Positions 1 to 8,611 of a stretch of DNA of 64,000 nucleotides are shown here, in pieces. The position numbers and the translations under genes were made by a program. The DNA is from Paenibacillus lutrae (lineage in GTDB: Bacteria > Bacillota > Bacilli > Paenibacillales > NBRC-103111), in the NCBI RefSeq assembly GCF_009757775.1, contig NZ_RHLK01000007.1, positions 250,869 to 314,868 of the forward strand. Reading direction: 5' to 3'. How positions within the stretch are numbered: position 1 is the first letter of the stretch; every line of letters begins with the position of its first letter. The notes under the pieces are model-generated. The model made no database searches, was not told where the DNA came from, and saw only the letters and a list, made by a program, of their open reading frames with translations.

Positions 1-1299
1 ATCATATTGACCCGTGTTGTCAACAATCGAATGGGTGATATGATCGACGTTATCAATCAGGCTGAAGAGCAGAATCGAATTGCGATAGAAAGCTTCATCG
101 CTGATTGCTCCCTCTTTCATCACACCAGCAGAGTCATTCATTATATAATTAATGGTCAATCCATAAGGCGGAGCTTTCGTTTGAAGTTCAATGTCTTTGA
201 CTTCCAAGCCTATTGGCTTGGGCGTTCCACCGATAAGGCCGCCAACCTTGATATGATTACCCACGTACAGTGTTTTGTTCTTCATAAGTTTATCCACAGC
301 ATCTTCCGATTGCACAGGCTGCGACGATTGCTGTAAAGGCTTAGGATTGGCTGTACATCCTATTACCAAGGCTGCAATAACGAGCAAAGAGAATGCGACC
401 ATCCAGGAAGAGGGCTGACGATACGCGAGAATATTTTTAATTCTTGCCTTAACATTACTCTCTCCAAAGGCAAGCGGGCTACCCTTTAGTAAACCGCTTC
501 TGCTTACTGAAAGAGAAAGCAGGGAGGCGGAGTAGCTTCCTTTAATCTGGTGGCCCATCTTCTTCACGACACTTTCATCGCAGGACATTTCCATGTCTTT
601 ACTCATGAGCGCATAAGATAGCCACATCAGCGGATTAAACCAATGGATGATAAGCATCATGAATGCAAAAGGCTTGATCAGATAATCTCGTCTCCTAATA
701 TGAATTCGCTCATGCAGTAAAATGTAAGCCAGCTCATGCTCGCTCATTCCGGTCGGAATGTATATTTTCGGCTTCACAAAACCGCAAACAAAGGGTGTAG
801 CAATCTGGTCAGTCTCAAAAATATTATCCTTGACGAGGGTTGCAGTCCGGACTCTGTCCAGTATTCTCAAGTACGATAGGACGCTGTAAAGAAGGAGAAT
901 TGCTGCACCTGTCAGCCAAATCATACTTCCGGTCCACAATATGATTTGGATCGGATTTGCACTTGCCATCGGTGCAGCAGCTGGAAGGGATGTATTTACA
1001 AAGTTTCTTATCCCGCTAATACCAGCATCCATAACAGGCTTCAGCTGCATCCCGATATCCTGCGGTACATACTCCATGACGCCTGTACCAGCTTTGACCT
1101 GAGGCTGTACCAGTCGTAATATACTGAAGCTTGAAGTGAAACTAACGGGGATGACCAGCCTGACGATTACGGCCGACCATAGGATATAGGAGAATATTTT
1201 AGGAGCACGCCTCAGAAGAAATCTCGCCATGATAACTGCAATTGCCACGTAACTTGCCGTAATACTCATATTAAGGACAGTAACAAATAGATTCGTCAT
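1..1299 (-). CDS. BlaR1/MecR1-type M56 metallopeptidase sensor, C-terminus cut by window edge
   Basis: 433 codons are open from the ATG at 1299 to the window edge with no stop. The N-terminal half is membrane-spanning. The zinc-metalloprotease motif HERIH lies at about residues 196-200, followed by a further transmembrane segment near residue 330 and a lipobox-like Gly-Cys. The extracellular tail does not look like a penicillin-binding sensor. It resembles the DUF4825-like tail found on many Firmicute M56 proteins, so the ligand need not be a beta-lactam. In the family, sensing triggers proteolysis that relieves BlaI repression. The start overlaps the repressor stop (ATGA), which indicates translational coupling. 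Confidence 0.85.
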   Translation of the reverse strand, partial: MTNLFVTVLNMSITASYVAIAVIMARFLLRRAPKIFSYILWSAVIVRLVIPVSFTSSFSILRLVQPQVKAGTGVMEYVPQDIGMQLKPVMDAGISGIRNFVNTSLPAAAPMASANPIQIILWTGSMIWLTGAAILLLYSVLSYLRILDRVRTATLVKDNIFETDQIATPFVCGFVKPKIYIPTGMSEHELAYILLHERIHIRRRDYLIKPFAFMMLIIHWFNPLMWLSYALMSKDMEMSCDESVVKKMGHQIKGSYSASLLSLSVSRSGLLKGSPLAFGESNVKARIKNILAYRQPSSWMVAFSLLVIAALVIGCTANPKPLQQSSQPVQSEDAVDKLMKNKTLYVGNHIKVGGLIGGTPKPIGLEVKDIELQTKAPPYGLTINYIMNDSAGVMKEGAISDEAFYRNSILLFSLIDNVDHITHSIVDNTGQYD

Positions 1300-1655
1300 C
1301 TGGTTGCCTCCTCAATAATCCTCTTCAACTCTTCAGCCTCCTTCTCAGACAATTTTTTCTCGCCCAGAAAGGCGGTTAAAAACTGCGGCAAAGACCCATT
1401 GAAAGCTTTATCTACAACTGTCTGGCTCTCGTATTTCTGAGCCTCTGTTTTCTTTATGATAGCGGTGACCGTTGCTTCCTCGTTCCTAAGAATTCCCCGT
1501 TCACACAGCTTTCTTAGCACGGTATAGGTCGTGGACTTCTTCCAGCCAAGCTTTTGCAGGCTTAACTTTACAAGATCAGTAGAATTAATGGGTTCATTAT
1601 CCCATATCAGACATGCGAATTTATATTCGGCGTCGAACAATTTGTAGGGTTCCAT
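1296..1655 (-). CDS. BlaI/MecI-family transcriptional repressor
   Basis: A 119-aa winged-helix protein of typical BlaI/MecI/CopY length. The helix-turn-helix lies in the first 70 residues (the WKKSTTYTVLRKL stretch matches the BlaI recognition region), and the C-terminus is an acidic helical dimerisation tail. In the family it represses its own operon until cleaved by the M56 partner. An AGGAG ribosome site sits 7 nt before the ATG. It is the first gene of a two-gene operon with the M56 sensor, and two operator-like repeats lie just upstream. Drug specificity cannot be inferred because no beta-lactamase gene is adjacent in the window. Confidence 0.88.
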   Translation of the reverse strand: MEPYKLFDAEYKFACLIWDNEPINSTDLVKLSLQKLGWKKSTTYTVLRKLCERGILRNEEATVTAIIKKTEAQKYESQTVVDKAFNGSLPQFLTAFLGEKKLSEKEAEELKRIIEEATR

Positions 1656-1673
1656 TCTGTTTCTCCTTTATGA

Positions 1674-1718
1674 GTTTATTGCAGTAAACCTTATGCTTAT
1701 GAGTCTATTGCAGTAAAC
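1674..1718 (-). promoter_or_regulatory. Twin BlaI-type operators
   Basis: Two near-identical copies, GTTTATTGCAGTAAAC (1674-1689) and GTCTATTGCAGTAAAC (1703-1718), lie 29 bp apart directly upstream of the repressor start. The first is an inverted repeat with GTTTA/TAAAC arms. Their place ahead of an autoregulated blaI-type operon suggests that the repressor dimer binds both. Confidence 0.65.
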
Positions 1719-1813
1719 CTCTCTTGTCAAGAGTCGGACTTTGTGAAGCGACCTTACCCGTATGCAAATAGAAAAGGGTACCTCAGTGAGGCAATCCTAA
1801 AATATTTGCAAAA

Positions 1814-1859
1814 AAACCTTCAAAACCACTATAAAAGTGGATCTAAAGGTTCTTTTTTA
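1814..1859. terminator. Bidirectional terminator
   Basis: A hairpin with AACCTT/AAGGTT outer arms and CCACT/AGTGG inner arms has T-runs on both strands. It lies downstream of the TetR gene stop and can end its transcript. Confidence 0.6.
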
Positions 1860-1970
1860 ACCCAATATCACATAAAAAGTGGGGACTGAATTTTCTTAAA
1901 ACGACTTTTGAGACAGCCCCTTTTATAAATAGGAGAAATCAAGATCCGGTGCGGCGGCCGTTAAAACAAT

Positions 1971-2615
1971 CTACTCCTTGTTGCGTAAGCACATTCCTTT
2001 CAAGTACGCCGTCAAGCTTTCAATGTTCATTTGGACATGCCGGTTATTTCCCTCCAGCTTGCTGATCATGATCCCGCCTTGCATAACCGATAGCGTGAAG
2101 GTTGCTAATGCATCGATATCAAGATTCTCTTTAAACTCACCGGATTGAACGCCTTCCGAGATGATCCTTTTCATGATGCCGAGCGTGCTTTCCAGCCCCC
2201 GCCGGGCTACTTCACGCAGAACCGGATGACTGTCATCGCTCTCGGTTGCCAAGTTGAGCAAGGGACAGCCGCCTATAAAAGGGGGAGCTTCGACGACGTT
2301 CTCATACACCTGCAGATAAACGAGCAGCTTGCCCATCGCAGTTGATTCTTTATCGAGCGCCGCTTTGATTTTATGACCCACGATACTCCCTGCATATCGA
2401 TAAGCCTCAACGGCGATTTCATCCTTACTGTTAAAATAGCGGTAAATGCCGCCTTTCTTGATACCCGTTAACGCGGTAATATCCGACAAGGAGGAGCCTG
2501 CATAGCCCTTCTGGTTAAACAACTCGGCAGACTTCGCGATAATATGTTTGCGGGTGTTTTCTCCCTTTACTATTGCCAATCCCCCCTTAATGACATGCGG
2601 AATGATTCTTTTCAT
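1971..2615 (-). CDS. TetR/AcrR-family transcriptional regulator
   Basis: The N-terminal TetR helix-turn-helix is clear (TGIKKGGIYRYFNSKDEI). The C-terminal domain is of the type seen in TetR_C_16/YxaF-like regulators, with an IGGCPLLN motif. The gene is divergent from an MFS transporter, which it probably represses. The start is uncertain. The ATG at 2615 has no ribosome site and lies inside a perfect TATAAT (2613-2618), so it may be part of the promoter. A TTG at 2579, just after AAGGGGGG, would give a 202-aa protein beginning at the conserved region and is the better guess. Confidence 0.85.
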   Translation of the reverse strand: MKRIIPHVIKGGLAIVKGENTRKHIIAKSAELFNQKGYAGSSLSDITALTGIKKGGIYRYFNSKDEIAVEAYRYAGSIVGHKIKAALDKESTAMGKLLVYLQVYENVVEAPPFIGGCPLLNLATESDDSHPVLREVARRGLESTLGIMKRIISEGVQSGEFKENLDIDALATFTLSVMQGGIMISKLEGNNRHVQMNIESLTAYLKGMCLRNKE

Positions 2616-2658
2616 TATATCATATGAAAATTTGCTTTCGATAAACGATCACATATGT

Positions 2659-2698
2659 TATATTTAAAAAAATACCGATCGGTATCTTTTTAAATATA
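2659..2698. promoter_or_regulatory. TetR operator palindrome in the divergent promoter region
   Basis: The perfect 14-bp palindrome ATACCGATCGGTAT (2672-2685) is extended on both sides by near-perfect AT-rich arms to about 38 bp. It ends in TATAAT (2695-2700), a likely -10 for the transporter. Its position between the TetR gene and the MFS gene, overlapping both promoter regions, suits a repressor operator. Confidence 0.7.
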
Positions 2699-2722
2699 AT
2701 CTGCCTTACTGGGGGACGAACA

Positions 2723-4000
2723 ATGGGGACGACTTGGTTTAAGGAACCTAAATACGCATGGATCGGATTAGGCTCTCTGTGGATCATTGCATTTATCGGT
2801 TCGTTAATGAGGTTTAGTGTGGCTTTTTTTCAAGTACAAATATCCGAGGATTTAGGAGTCAGTAGAGGATTTATTTCGACAGCTTGGTCTACGAACTTGC
2901 TGATCACGGCCTTATGTGCACCACTGGGGGGATGGCTCGCAGATCGATACGGACCGAAGAAAGTCATGTTAATCAGCGCAGTCATAGGAATCGCCGGAAT
3001 GGGGATTGCCGTATTCGGACACCATGACATTGGATTTTTTATAGGGTACGGGGTCATAGCAGGGTTCGCCGGCATCGGAACAACAACAACCTACATGTTA
3101 ATGTTTGATTGGTTTCAGCATCACCGGGCCAAGGCGACCGGACTGCTGGCGAGCGCCTCCTCCCTAGGAATAGCGATAATCACGCCGGTCTTCGTTGCGG
3201 CCAGTACATGGACATGGAGGGATGCTTTCTTCGCTTCCTTCGTACTCAACATCGTCGTTACGCTGCCCGTTATATTCTTCGGGATTAAGGGAATCAAGCC
3301 GCGAGGCAATACAATCGCAGAAACAGTGATCACTGAACCCACTGCTGGGAATGGCCAAAAAGAGCAGATAACGGTACGTTTTCCTCTCCACAGAAGTTCC
3401 GCACATCTTCCAATCTTCATCATTGTGGCCATTGCTTTATTCACCTGCGGCTTCAATATGTCGACCACCGAGATGAACTTGGTTGCGATTAACCAGTTGG
3501 CGAATGTATCGCCCGCCATGATCGCGTTATCCATGAGCGTACTTGGCATTATGGAAATTACCGGGTCGTTCATCATGAGTTATTGGATGGATAGAAGCAA
3601 TAAACTCGTGATAATGGCTCTCTTGTATGGGATACGGATTATAGGGTTCTCCCTGCTCTTCATGCATCTTGAATGGTCACCGGTATTATTCGCCGTAGCG
3701 TTCGGCCTGACCTATTTAAGTGCACTGCCGGGAGGATTATTAATCGTCAATGAACATTCGAGAGGCAAAGGTAAACAGACAGGCTGGCTGCTTCTTTTCC
3801 ATCATGGAGGAGGTGTTCTTGGATCGTTAACCGGAGGCATTTCCTTCGACTACTTCCGAGATTATCAAGTCTTGATCGGTGTCAATATCTTCATGTGCAC
3901 GCTCGTAGCACTTGGATATTTCTTCTTATATACGACCCGCAAACGGGATCGTACTCCTGCTAACAGAATAAGGCAATCAGTCGCCTCAGAAGGTATTTAG
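2723..4000 (+). CDS. MFS transporter (monocarboxylate/oxalate-formate antiporter-like)
   Basis: A 425-aa protein with about twelve membrane segments. The MFS motif A is visible as GGWLADRYGPKK between helices 2 and 3. The opening LGSLWIIAFIGSLMRFS and the TTTYMLMFDWF stretch resemble the monocarboxylate/oxalate-formate antiporter branch. The substrate is not evident. A GGGGG ribosome site precedes the ATG by 7 nt. It is divergent from the TetR gene and shares its palindromic control region, so TetR probably responds to a compound this protein exports or imports. Confidence 0.85.
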   Translation: MGTTWFKEPKYAWIGLGSLWIIAFIGSLMRFSVAFFQVQISEDLGVSRGFISTAWSTNLLITALCAPLGGWLADRYGPKKVMLISAVIGIAGMGIAVFGHHDIGFFIGYGVIAGFAGIGTTTTYMLMFDWFQHHRAKATGLLASASSLGIAIITPVFVAASTWTWRDAFFASFVLNIVVTLPVIFFGIKGIKPRGNTIAETVITEPTAGNGQKEQITVRFPLHRSSAHLPIFIIVAIALFTCGFNMSTTEMNLVAINQLANVSPAMIALSMSVLGIMEITGSFIMSYWMDRSNKLVIMALLYGIRIIGFSLLFMHLEWSPVLFAVAFGLTYLSALPGGLLIVNEHSRGKGKQTGWLLLFHHGGGVLGSLTGGISFDYFRDYQVLIGVNIFMCTLVALGYFFLYTTRKRDRTPANRIRQSVASEGI

Positions 4001-4016
4001 ATTTGTACATAACCAC

Positions 4017-4050
4017 GAACCTCCTTAGCAGTTTATAGGGAGGTTCTTCT
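4017..4050 (+). terminator. Terminator-like hairpin after the MFS gene
   Basis: GAACCTCC and GGAGGTTC arms with a 14-nt loop are followed by a short T/C-rich tail, 17 bp after the MFS stop. The tail is a weak U-run. Confidence 0.45.
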
Positions 4051-4210
4051 CATTCGATATTCCATAACGCGGCATTTATTGAACCAGTACCAATACCTTT
4101 TTTTCATGGAGTCATGATAAACAGATGCATCTTCTTACATGTCCTTCGCGTATTGCCTTGCCTATGCACAAAGCATGCCATGCGCACACTATGAAGCGCT
4201 CTCGTATATA

Positions 4211-4253
4211 AAGAAAAACGACTGTCCTCCGGTAGAAGCCGGGTAAACAGTCG
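4211..4253 (-). terminator. Terminator of the iron/heme operon
   Basis: On the minus strand CGACTGT and ACAGTCG arms, with inner CCGG pairing, are followed by TTTTTC. It lies about 70 bp past the last gene of the minus-strand operon. Confidence 0.65.
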
Positions 4254-4320
4254 CAGCAAAATGTATAATGTGATTAGTCCTATTTATCAGAGCAAGATTA
4301 ACAGTCCAAGCAATAATCAG

Positions 4321-4779
4321 CTATTCTCTCTGCGCGTGCTTGCGGATTAACGAGATTTGGCCTGCATGCAGGCCGGTGTGGTAGAGCGTCCGCCCTAACG
4401 CTTCCCGGGGTGTCGAAGAACCTATCGGGGAATCCACGGCGATGTCCCACGCATCCTCCGGTAGTTCCCGCATCGCATTCGTGAGATGGGCATCGGAAGC
4501 GGCGGAGAACGCGATCAGCTTCTCAAGCATAAGCACCGCTTCGTTATCGGCCCCGCCTTTGCCGCTGGCAACATATTCGACGCCTTCAGGAACCGGGCTG
4601 CCGAAAAACCAGCTTGCGAACATGTACTCCACTTCCGCATTATGCCGAATCATATGCCCGATCGACGATGCATCCGGGGACAGGCGCAAGCCTAGATCTC
4701 CTTCCGGCAAGCCTTGTATCATTTTCTGATACCGGTCGCGAACGGTACGCCATACGGGATGAATCACTTCATAATTCAT
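4321..4779 (-). CDS. DinB-family putative metal-dependent protein
   Basis: A 152-aa protein with the DinB/YfiT four-helix layout: an N-terminal helix, GHMIRHNAEVEY in helix 2 and LYHTGLHAGQISLIRKH near the C-terminus, which supply the histidines that bind metal in this family. Members include thiol-S-transferases and many proteins of unknown function. It is the last gene of the uptake operon, and its ATG overlaps the stop of the HugZ-like gene by 4 nt, so it is co-translated. A role in iron or heme handling is inferred from context only. Confidence 0.75.
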   Translation of the reverse strand: MNYEVIHPVWRTVRDRYQKMIQGLPEGDLGLRLSPDASSIGHMIRHNAEVEYMFASWFFGSPVPEGVEYVASGKGGADNEAVLMLEKLIAFSAASDAHLTNAMRELPEDAWDIAVDSPIGSSTPREALGRTLYHTGLHAGQISLIRKHAQRE

Positions 4780-5288
4780 ACCTTAGTCCCTGCTTCCGTC
4801 TTTTTATCGACGACGACATGCTCAAAGCGGTCACCGCTTAAATCAACGTCAAACGCTTGTCCGAACCCTATGACGTAACGCCCTTCCAGAGGCGTCAACT
4901 CGAACAAGGAGAAGTCGAGACCGCGAAGCATGCCCATCATTTTATTCCCGAACGCGGTATCAAAGGCGGCAAAAATTTCCTCATGCCCTTCATTGCCTAA
5001 GTTTTCGGTCGTACAAACCCAGCGTGCACGCTCTCTGGCAAACATGTTCTGAGCCTCGGATTCGTCATTGATGAGCATAACATGGACTTTAGGACCGGTC
5101 TCTACGTAACGATAGTGATCCGAAATGCGGCTAATGTAGATGTAAAGCTTATTGTTCAGATGAACGTACGGGGCATAGCTGATGAAAGGCACGCCATGCT
5201 CATCCTGGGAGCTGATCACGAGTGATTTGCGGCTGGTAACGAAGTTCACGAACCGTTGTCTGATTTCGTCCATATTCGGTTGTTTCAT
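4776..5288 (-). CDS. HugZ-like pyridoxamine-phosphate-oxidase-fold protein
   Basis: A 170-aa split-barrel protein. The order FVTSRKSLVISSQDEHGVP then YIYISRISDHYRYVE then VHVMLINDESEAQNMFAR and a final GRYVIGFGQAFDV matches the HugZ/HutZ heme-utilisation family, which degrades heme or stores it in the cytoplasm. An AGGAGG ribosome site precedes the ATG. It lies 12 bp after the ATPase gene of an iron/heme importer and behind one Fur box, which supports release of iron from imported heme. Flavin-binding proteins share the fold, so heme activity is an inference. Confidence 0.78.
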   Translation of the reverse strand: MKQPNMDEIRQRFVNFVTSRKSLVISSQDEHGVPFISYAPYVHLNNKLYIYISRISDHYRYVETGPKVHVMLINDESEAQNMFARERARWVCTTENLGNEGHEEIFAAFDTAFGNKMMGMLRGLDFSLFELTPLEGRYVIGFGQAFDVDLSGDRFEHVVVDKKTEAGTKV

Positions 5289-5300
5289 AGTTGGTGCCTC

Positions 5301-6122
5301 CTAGTATAGTGGTGGGGAAGTCAGCTGCGCACGAGCACTCGTAACTTCGGTTCTTCTATGGATATGGATACGCAGACTTCCGTCCGCAGCGTCAAGCGTA
5401 ACTTCCGCTTCAACGCCATATACGTCCCGGATCAGCTCGGGCGTCAACACTTGCTTCGGACTGCCGGTCATCGTCAGATTGCCGTCCCGGAGCACACAGA
5501 TCCGATCGCTGTACGCACTCGCCTGGTTCAGATCGTGTAAGACCATCACGACGGTAATACCTAACTCCCGATTAATCGAACGAATCAGTTCAAGCACTTC
5601 GAGCTGGTGTGCAATATCGAGATAGGTGGTCGGTTCATCAAGCATCAGGATTTTCGGCCGTTGCGCCAGCGCCATGGCGATCCATGCCCGCTGGGCTTCG
5701 CCTCCCGAAAGCGAACCGACTAATCGCTCGCGGTAAGTAACAAGCCCCGTGCGTTCCAACGCCCAATCAACGACCTCGTGGTCGCTTGCATCAAGCCGCT
5801 CGTACCATTTTTTATGAGGCATCCTGCCATAAGATACGAGTTCCTCAACGGTCATATCCGCAGGTGTCTGATTGGCCTGACAGAGCATACAGAGCAGTTG
5901 GGCGACTCGCTTGCTGCTAAGCGTGCCTATCTCCTGTCCGCCGATACGGACGCAGCCTCGTTCACACGGAATCAAGCGGGACATGCTCTTGAGTAACGTT
6001 GACTTGCCTGACCCGTTAGGACCGATAATGGATACGATCTCGCCTTCTTGCACTTGCAGCGTGATGTTGTCTATAATCGTTCGCCCACCATACTTGATGG
6101 CGACGGACTGTGCCTCGATCAT
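5301..6122 (-). CDS. Iron/heme ABC transporter ATP-binding protein (FecE/HmuV type)
   Basis: A 273-aa ATPase with Walker A GPNGSGKST at residues 34-42, signature LSGGEAQ at 138-144 and Walker B ILMLDEP at 158-164. The TTYLDIAHQ continuation is typical of FecE/BtuD/HmuV subunits. It energises import through the permease encoded just upstream (1-bp gap) with the lipoprotein encoded before that. The C-terminal 35 residues are an extra charged tail. The AAAGGAG ribosome site overlaps the permease stop region. Confidence 0.9.
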   Translation of the reverse strand: MIEAQSVAIKYGGRTIIDNITLQVQEGEIVSIIGPNGSGKSTLLKSMSRLIPCERGCVRIGGQEIGTLSSKRVAQLLCMLCQANQTPADMTVEELVSYGRMPHKKWYERLDASDHEVVDWALERTGLVTYRERLVGSLSGGEAQRAWIAMALAQRPKILMLDEPTTYLDIAHQLEVLELIRSINRELGITVVMVLHDLNQASAYSDRICVLRDGNLTMTGSPKQVLTPELIRDVYGVEAEVTLDAADGSLRIHIHRRTEVTSARAQLTSPPLY

Positions 6123-6123
6123 G

Positions 6124-7119
6124 TCAAACCTCTCCTTTGCGCATCAGATACAAGAAGTACGGACCACCCGCAATCGCCATAATGATTCCCGCTGGTATGT
6201 CCAGCGGAGCAAACAACGTTCGCCCCGCCGTATCGGCAACCACCAGAACGATCGCGCCGAGCATAAGACTCATGGGGATTAGCCGGCTGTAGTTAGATCC
6301 GACGAAAATACGAGCCATATGCGGTACAACGAGACCGATAAAACCGATTAAGCCGACGACAGATACGGATACGGCCGCAAGATAGACCGCCACGAGAGAG
6401 AGTAGAATCCGAACCTTGGTCATACTCTCCCCCAGATTGACAGCCACTTGCTCCCCGAGCCGCAGCGTATTCGCTTTGCGGATGCAGAAGAATGCGGCTA
6501 TCCAGCCAACGGCCGAGTAAGGAACGATCGTCAGGGCGTCCCCCATGCCTTTGCCGGACAGACTGCCGTTCAGCCATTGCAGTGCGCCCGGGAGCTTGTC
6601 GCTGTACAGAATCGACATGAGACCGATAAAGCCGCCGAAAATAGCGTTCACGGCAACACCGGACAGAATAACACGAATCGGCGTGATGCCTCGCTTGTTC
6701 CATGAGAGCAGGTAAACCATGGCCGAAGCAATAGCGCCACCGCCAATTGCCGCAATCGGCAGCATAGAGCTCAGCCCGGGCATAACGAGCAGAATGAACA
6801 ATGCGGCTACGGCAGCGCCGCTCGACACGCCGGTTAGACCGGGATCTGCAAGCGGATTGTTCATAACCGCTTGAAGCATCGCTCCGGAGATAGCCAGATT
6901 AGCTCCAATGAAGAGCGCCAGCAGCACTCGAGGAATACGGATATCCCACATAATCGTGTCGTATTGGCCCGTTGAATTTCCCAATAACGTACTGAGCAGC
7001 TCTCCGAATGGGATTTTGACACTACCGAGACCAATCGAGACGATAACAACGATCACTAGCAGTACAAAGGTGATGATCTCGATAACTTTACTAGACGATC
7101 GCAATGTCGCGGATTTCAT
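6124..7119 (-). CDS. FecCD-family iron/heme ABC permease
   Basis: A 331-aa permease of the BtuC/FecCD family with about nine or ten membrane helices. Characteristic segments include IRIPRVLLALFIGANLAISG, NPLADPGLTGVSSGA and GLIGFIGLVVPHMAR; the last is the loop that contacts the ATPase. It is usual length for a homodimeric permease. GGAGG precedes the ATG by 8 nt. It sits between the binding lipoprotein and the ATPase genes in one Fur-controlled operon. Confidence 0.92.
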   Translation of the reverse strand: MKSATLRSSSKVIEIITFVLLVIVVIVSIGLGSVKIPFGELLSTLLGNSTGQYDTIMWDIRIPRVLLALFIGANLAISGAMLQAVMNNPLADPGLTGVSSGAAVAALFILLVMPGLSSMLPIAAIGGGAIASAMVYLLSWNKRGITPIRVILSGVAVNAIFGGFIGLMSILYSDKLPGALQWLNGSLSGKGMGDALTIVPYSAVGWIAAFFCIRKANTLRLGEQVAVNLGESMTKVRILLSLVAVYLAAVSVSVVGLIGFIGLVVPHMARIFVGSNYSRLIPMSLMLGAIVLVVADTAGRTLFAPLDIPAGIIMAIAGGPYFLYLMRKGEV

Positions 7120-7141
7120 CTTCTTGTTCCTCCGGTTGCTG

Positions 7142-8152
7142 TTAGTTAGTCGGGAATAGCTTGTTTGCTATCTCTTTATAGGCAGCAGGAGCTTTCACGA
7201 TGGAAGCTACACCGAACAAGTTGTAATCGAGCGCTTCAACACGGTTGTTCCGGAAAGCATTCAGCTTCTCCCATGCACCGTTTTTCTTCACGTCTTCCTC
7301 GAACGCTTTCTTAGCCGCTTCCGGGTCTCCGTGCGCGACAAGCAGAATGACGTCCGGATTGGCCGCTACGACGCTTTCCATATCAAGAGGCACGTAAGTT
7401 TCCTTGCTTTTCAGCGTCGCTGATACAATGTTCGTTGCTCCCAGTTTTTTGGCCAGACTGCCAGGGAACGTGCTCTCATTCATCAGCATGAACGATTCCG
7501 CCGATCCGAACAGGAACATAGCCTTCGGCGCAGCTTTTCCTTCCGCCTGCTTGACTGCTGCCGTTTCTTCTTGTGTCAGACGCTCGATAAGCGCGCTTGC
7601 TTTCTCTTCTTGGCCGAACACACGGCTGAGTACAACCAGGGACAGCTTCAAATCTTCAAGCGAATCAGTCGGCAGATAGCGCAAATTGAGGTTTGCGGAG
7701 CCCAACTGTTTGTTCAGGCTGTCCTCGATCGATTTCGGACCTAACACGACATCCGGTTTCAGGCTGGCAATGATCTCCGCATCAGGCTTAAGCGCCGAAC
7801 CAATCGGAGTGACACCCTCGAATGCCGCAGGAAGAGCCGTCTTCGAAGTAGGTATGCCGGCCGGCATGACTCCGAGCACATCGAGCATCTCGGCAAGCGC
7901 GACAGAAGTGACGACAACTTTCTCCGGCTTCTTGTCGCCGAACTTAGCTTGAAGCTCCTTCGCTTTCGTTTCATCAACGGTTAAGGCGGCAGATTGTCCG
8001 CTTGCCGGAGCCGTAGGGGAAGGACTGGCAGATTGACCCGCAGCAGGGCTGGATGCCGGTGATGCATGATTGTTGCTGCCGCAGGCTGCCAAGATATTAA
8101 GAGCAAGGATGGATACAAGGAGAATCGATGCTTTTTTGTACGCTGAATTCAT
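7142..8152 (-). CDS. Iron/heme ABC transporter substrate-binding lipoprotein
   Basis: A 336-aa lipoprotein. A signal peptide ends in the lipobox LAAC, with the cysteine at residue 24, followed by a Ser/Ala/Pro-rich linker and a class III periplasmic-binding fold with one long helix between lobes. Segments such as PDAEIIASLKPDVVLG and NPDVILLVAHGDPEAAK are typical of FepB/IsdE/HmuT-type proteins. It would be tethered outside the membrane and deliver its ligand to the permease. Heme rather than siderophore is suggested by the HugZ-like gene downstream. A GGGG ribosome site precedes the ATG. Confidence 0.88.
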   Translation of the reverse strand: MNSAYKKASILLVSILALNILAACGSNNHASPASSPAAGQSASPSPTAPASGQSAALTVDETKAKELQAKFGDKKPEKVVVTSVALAEMLDVLGVMPAGIPTSKTALPAAFEGVTPIGSALKPDAEIIASLKPDVVLGPKSIEDSLNKQLGSANLNLRYLPTDSLEDLKLSLVVLSRVFGQEEKASALIERLTQEETAAVKQAEGKAAPKAMFLFGSAESFMLMNESTFPGSLAKKLGATNIVSATLKSKETYVPLDMESVVAANPDVILLVAHGDPEAAKKAFEEDVKKNGAWEKLNAFRNNRVEALDYNLFGVASIVKAPAAYKEIANKLFPTN

Positions 8153-8171
8153 ACTGTTATTCTACCCCTTT

Positions 8172-8190
8172 AATAATGATAATCATTCTC
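8172..8190. promoter_or_regulatory. Fur box
   Basis: The 19-mer AATAATGATAATCATTCTC matches the canonical Fur box GATAATGATAATCATTATC at 17 of 19 positions. It lies 20 bp upstream of the lipoprotein start, so the five-gene operon is probably repressed by Fur under iron sufficiency. The rest of 8191-8611 shows no convincing gene. Confidence 0.88.
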
Positions 8191-8611
8191 AACTTAAGCT
8201 AGACTATCATATATAAAGTTTCCATGCAAAGGAATTTTATTTGGGTGTTATTTTATCCGTTAAAAGGAGCCGCTGATCTCACCGACAATCTGTATCCGCG
8301 GAACAGCGGAATACGTCTGGTTTAATGATGCAGCAGGCCAGATTTTTTGCCCGGAGGACTTCCCCGTTCTTGATCTGCCGATTGATTAAAACTCCAAAGC
8401 CCATTACGATTACAGATAAGGACACCTGTCCTTGGGAATAACTATTAAAATAAGAAAAGTACACGACTGTAAGCCTTGCGAACGAGAAGACTTCTAAAAT
8501 GATTTACCCGGCGGTTTATAAATATGTTCACTCCACCCCCTTTTTAGGTTTATCAACTTGTGAGACAACTAACATCTAACCGATTCTTTCGGAAAGGGAG
8601 AGAACAATTGC

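Noticed and set aside
1875..1925. GGGGCTGTCTCAAAAGTCG-like sequence recalling an IS end
   Set aside because: No transposase fragment or second inverted repeat was found nearby; similarity rests on a short motif only.
8279..8464. 61-codon minus-strand frame in the gap before the Mga-like gene
   Set aside because: No ribosome site, low-quality composition and no recognisable domain; treated as chance.
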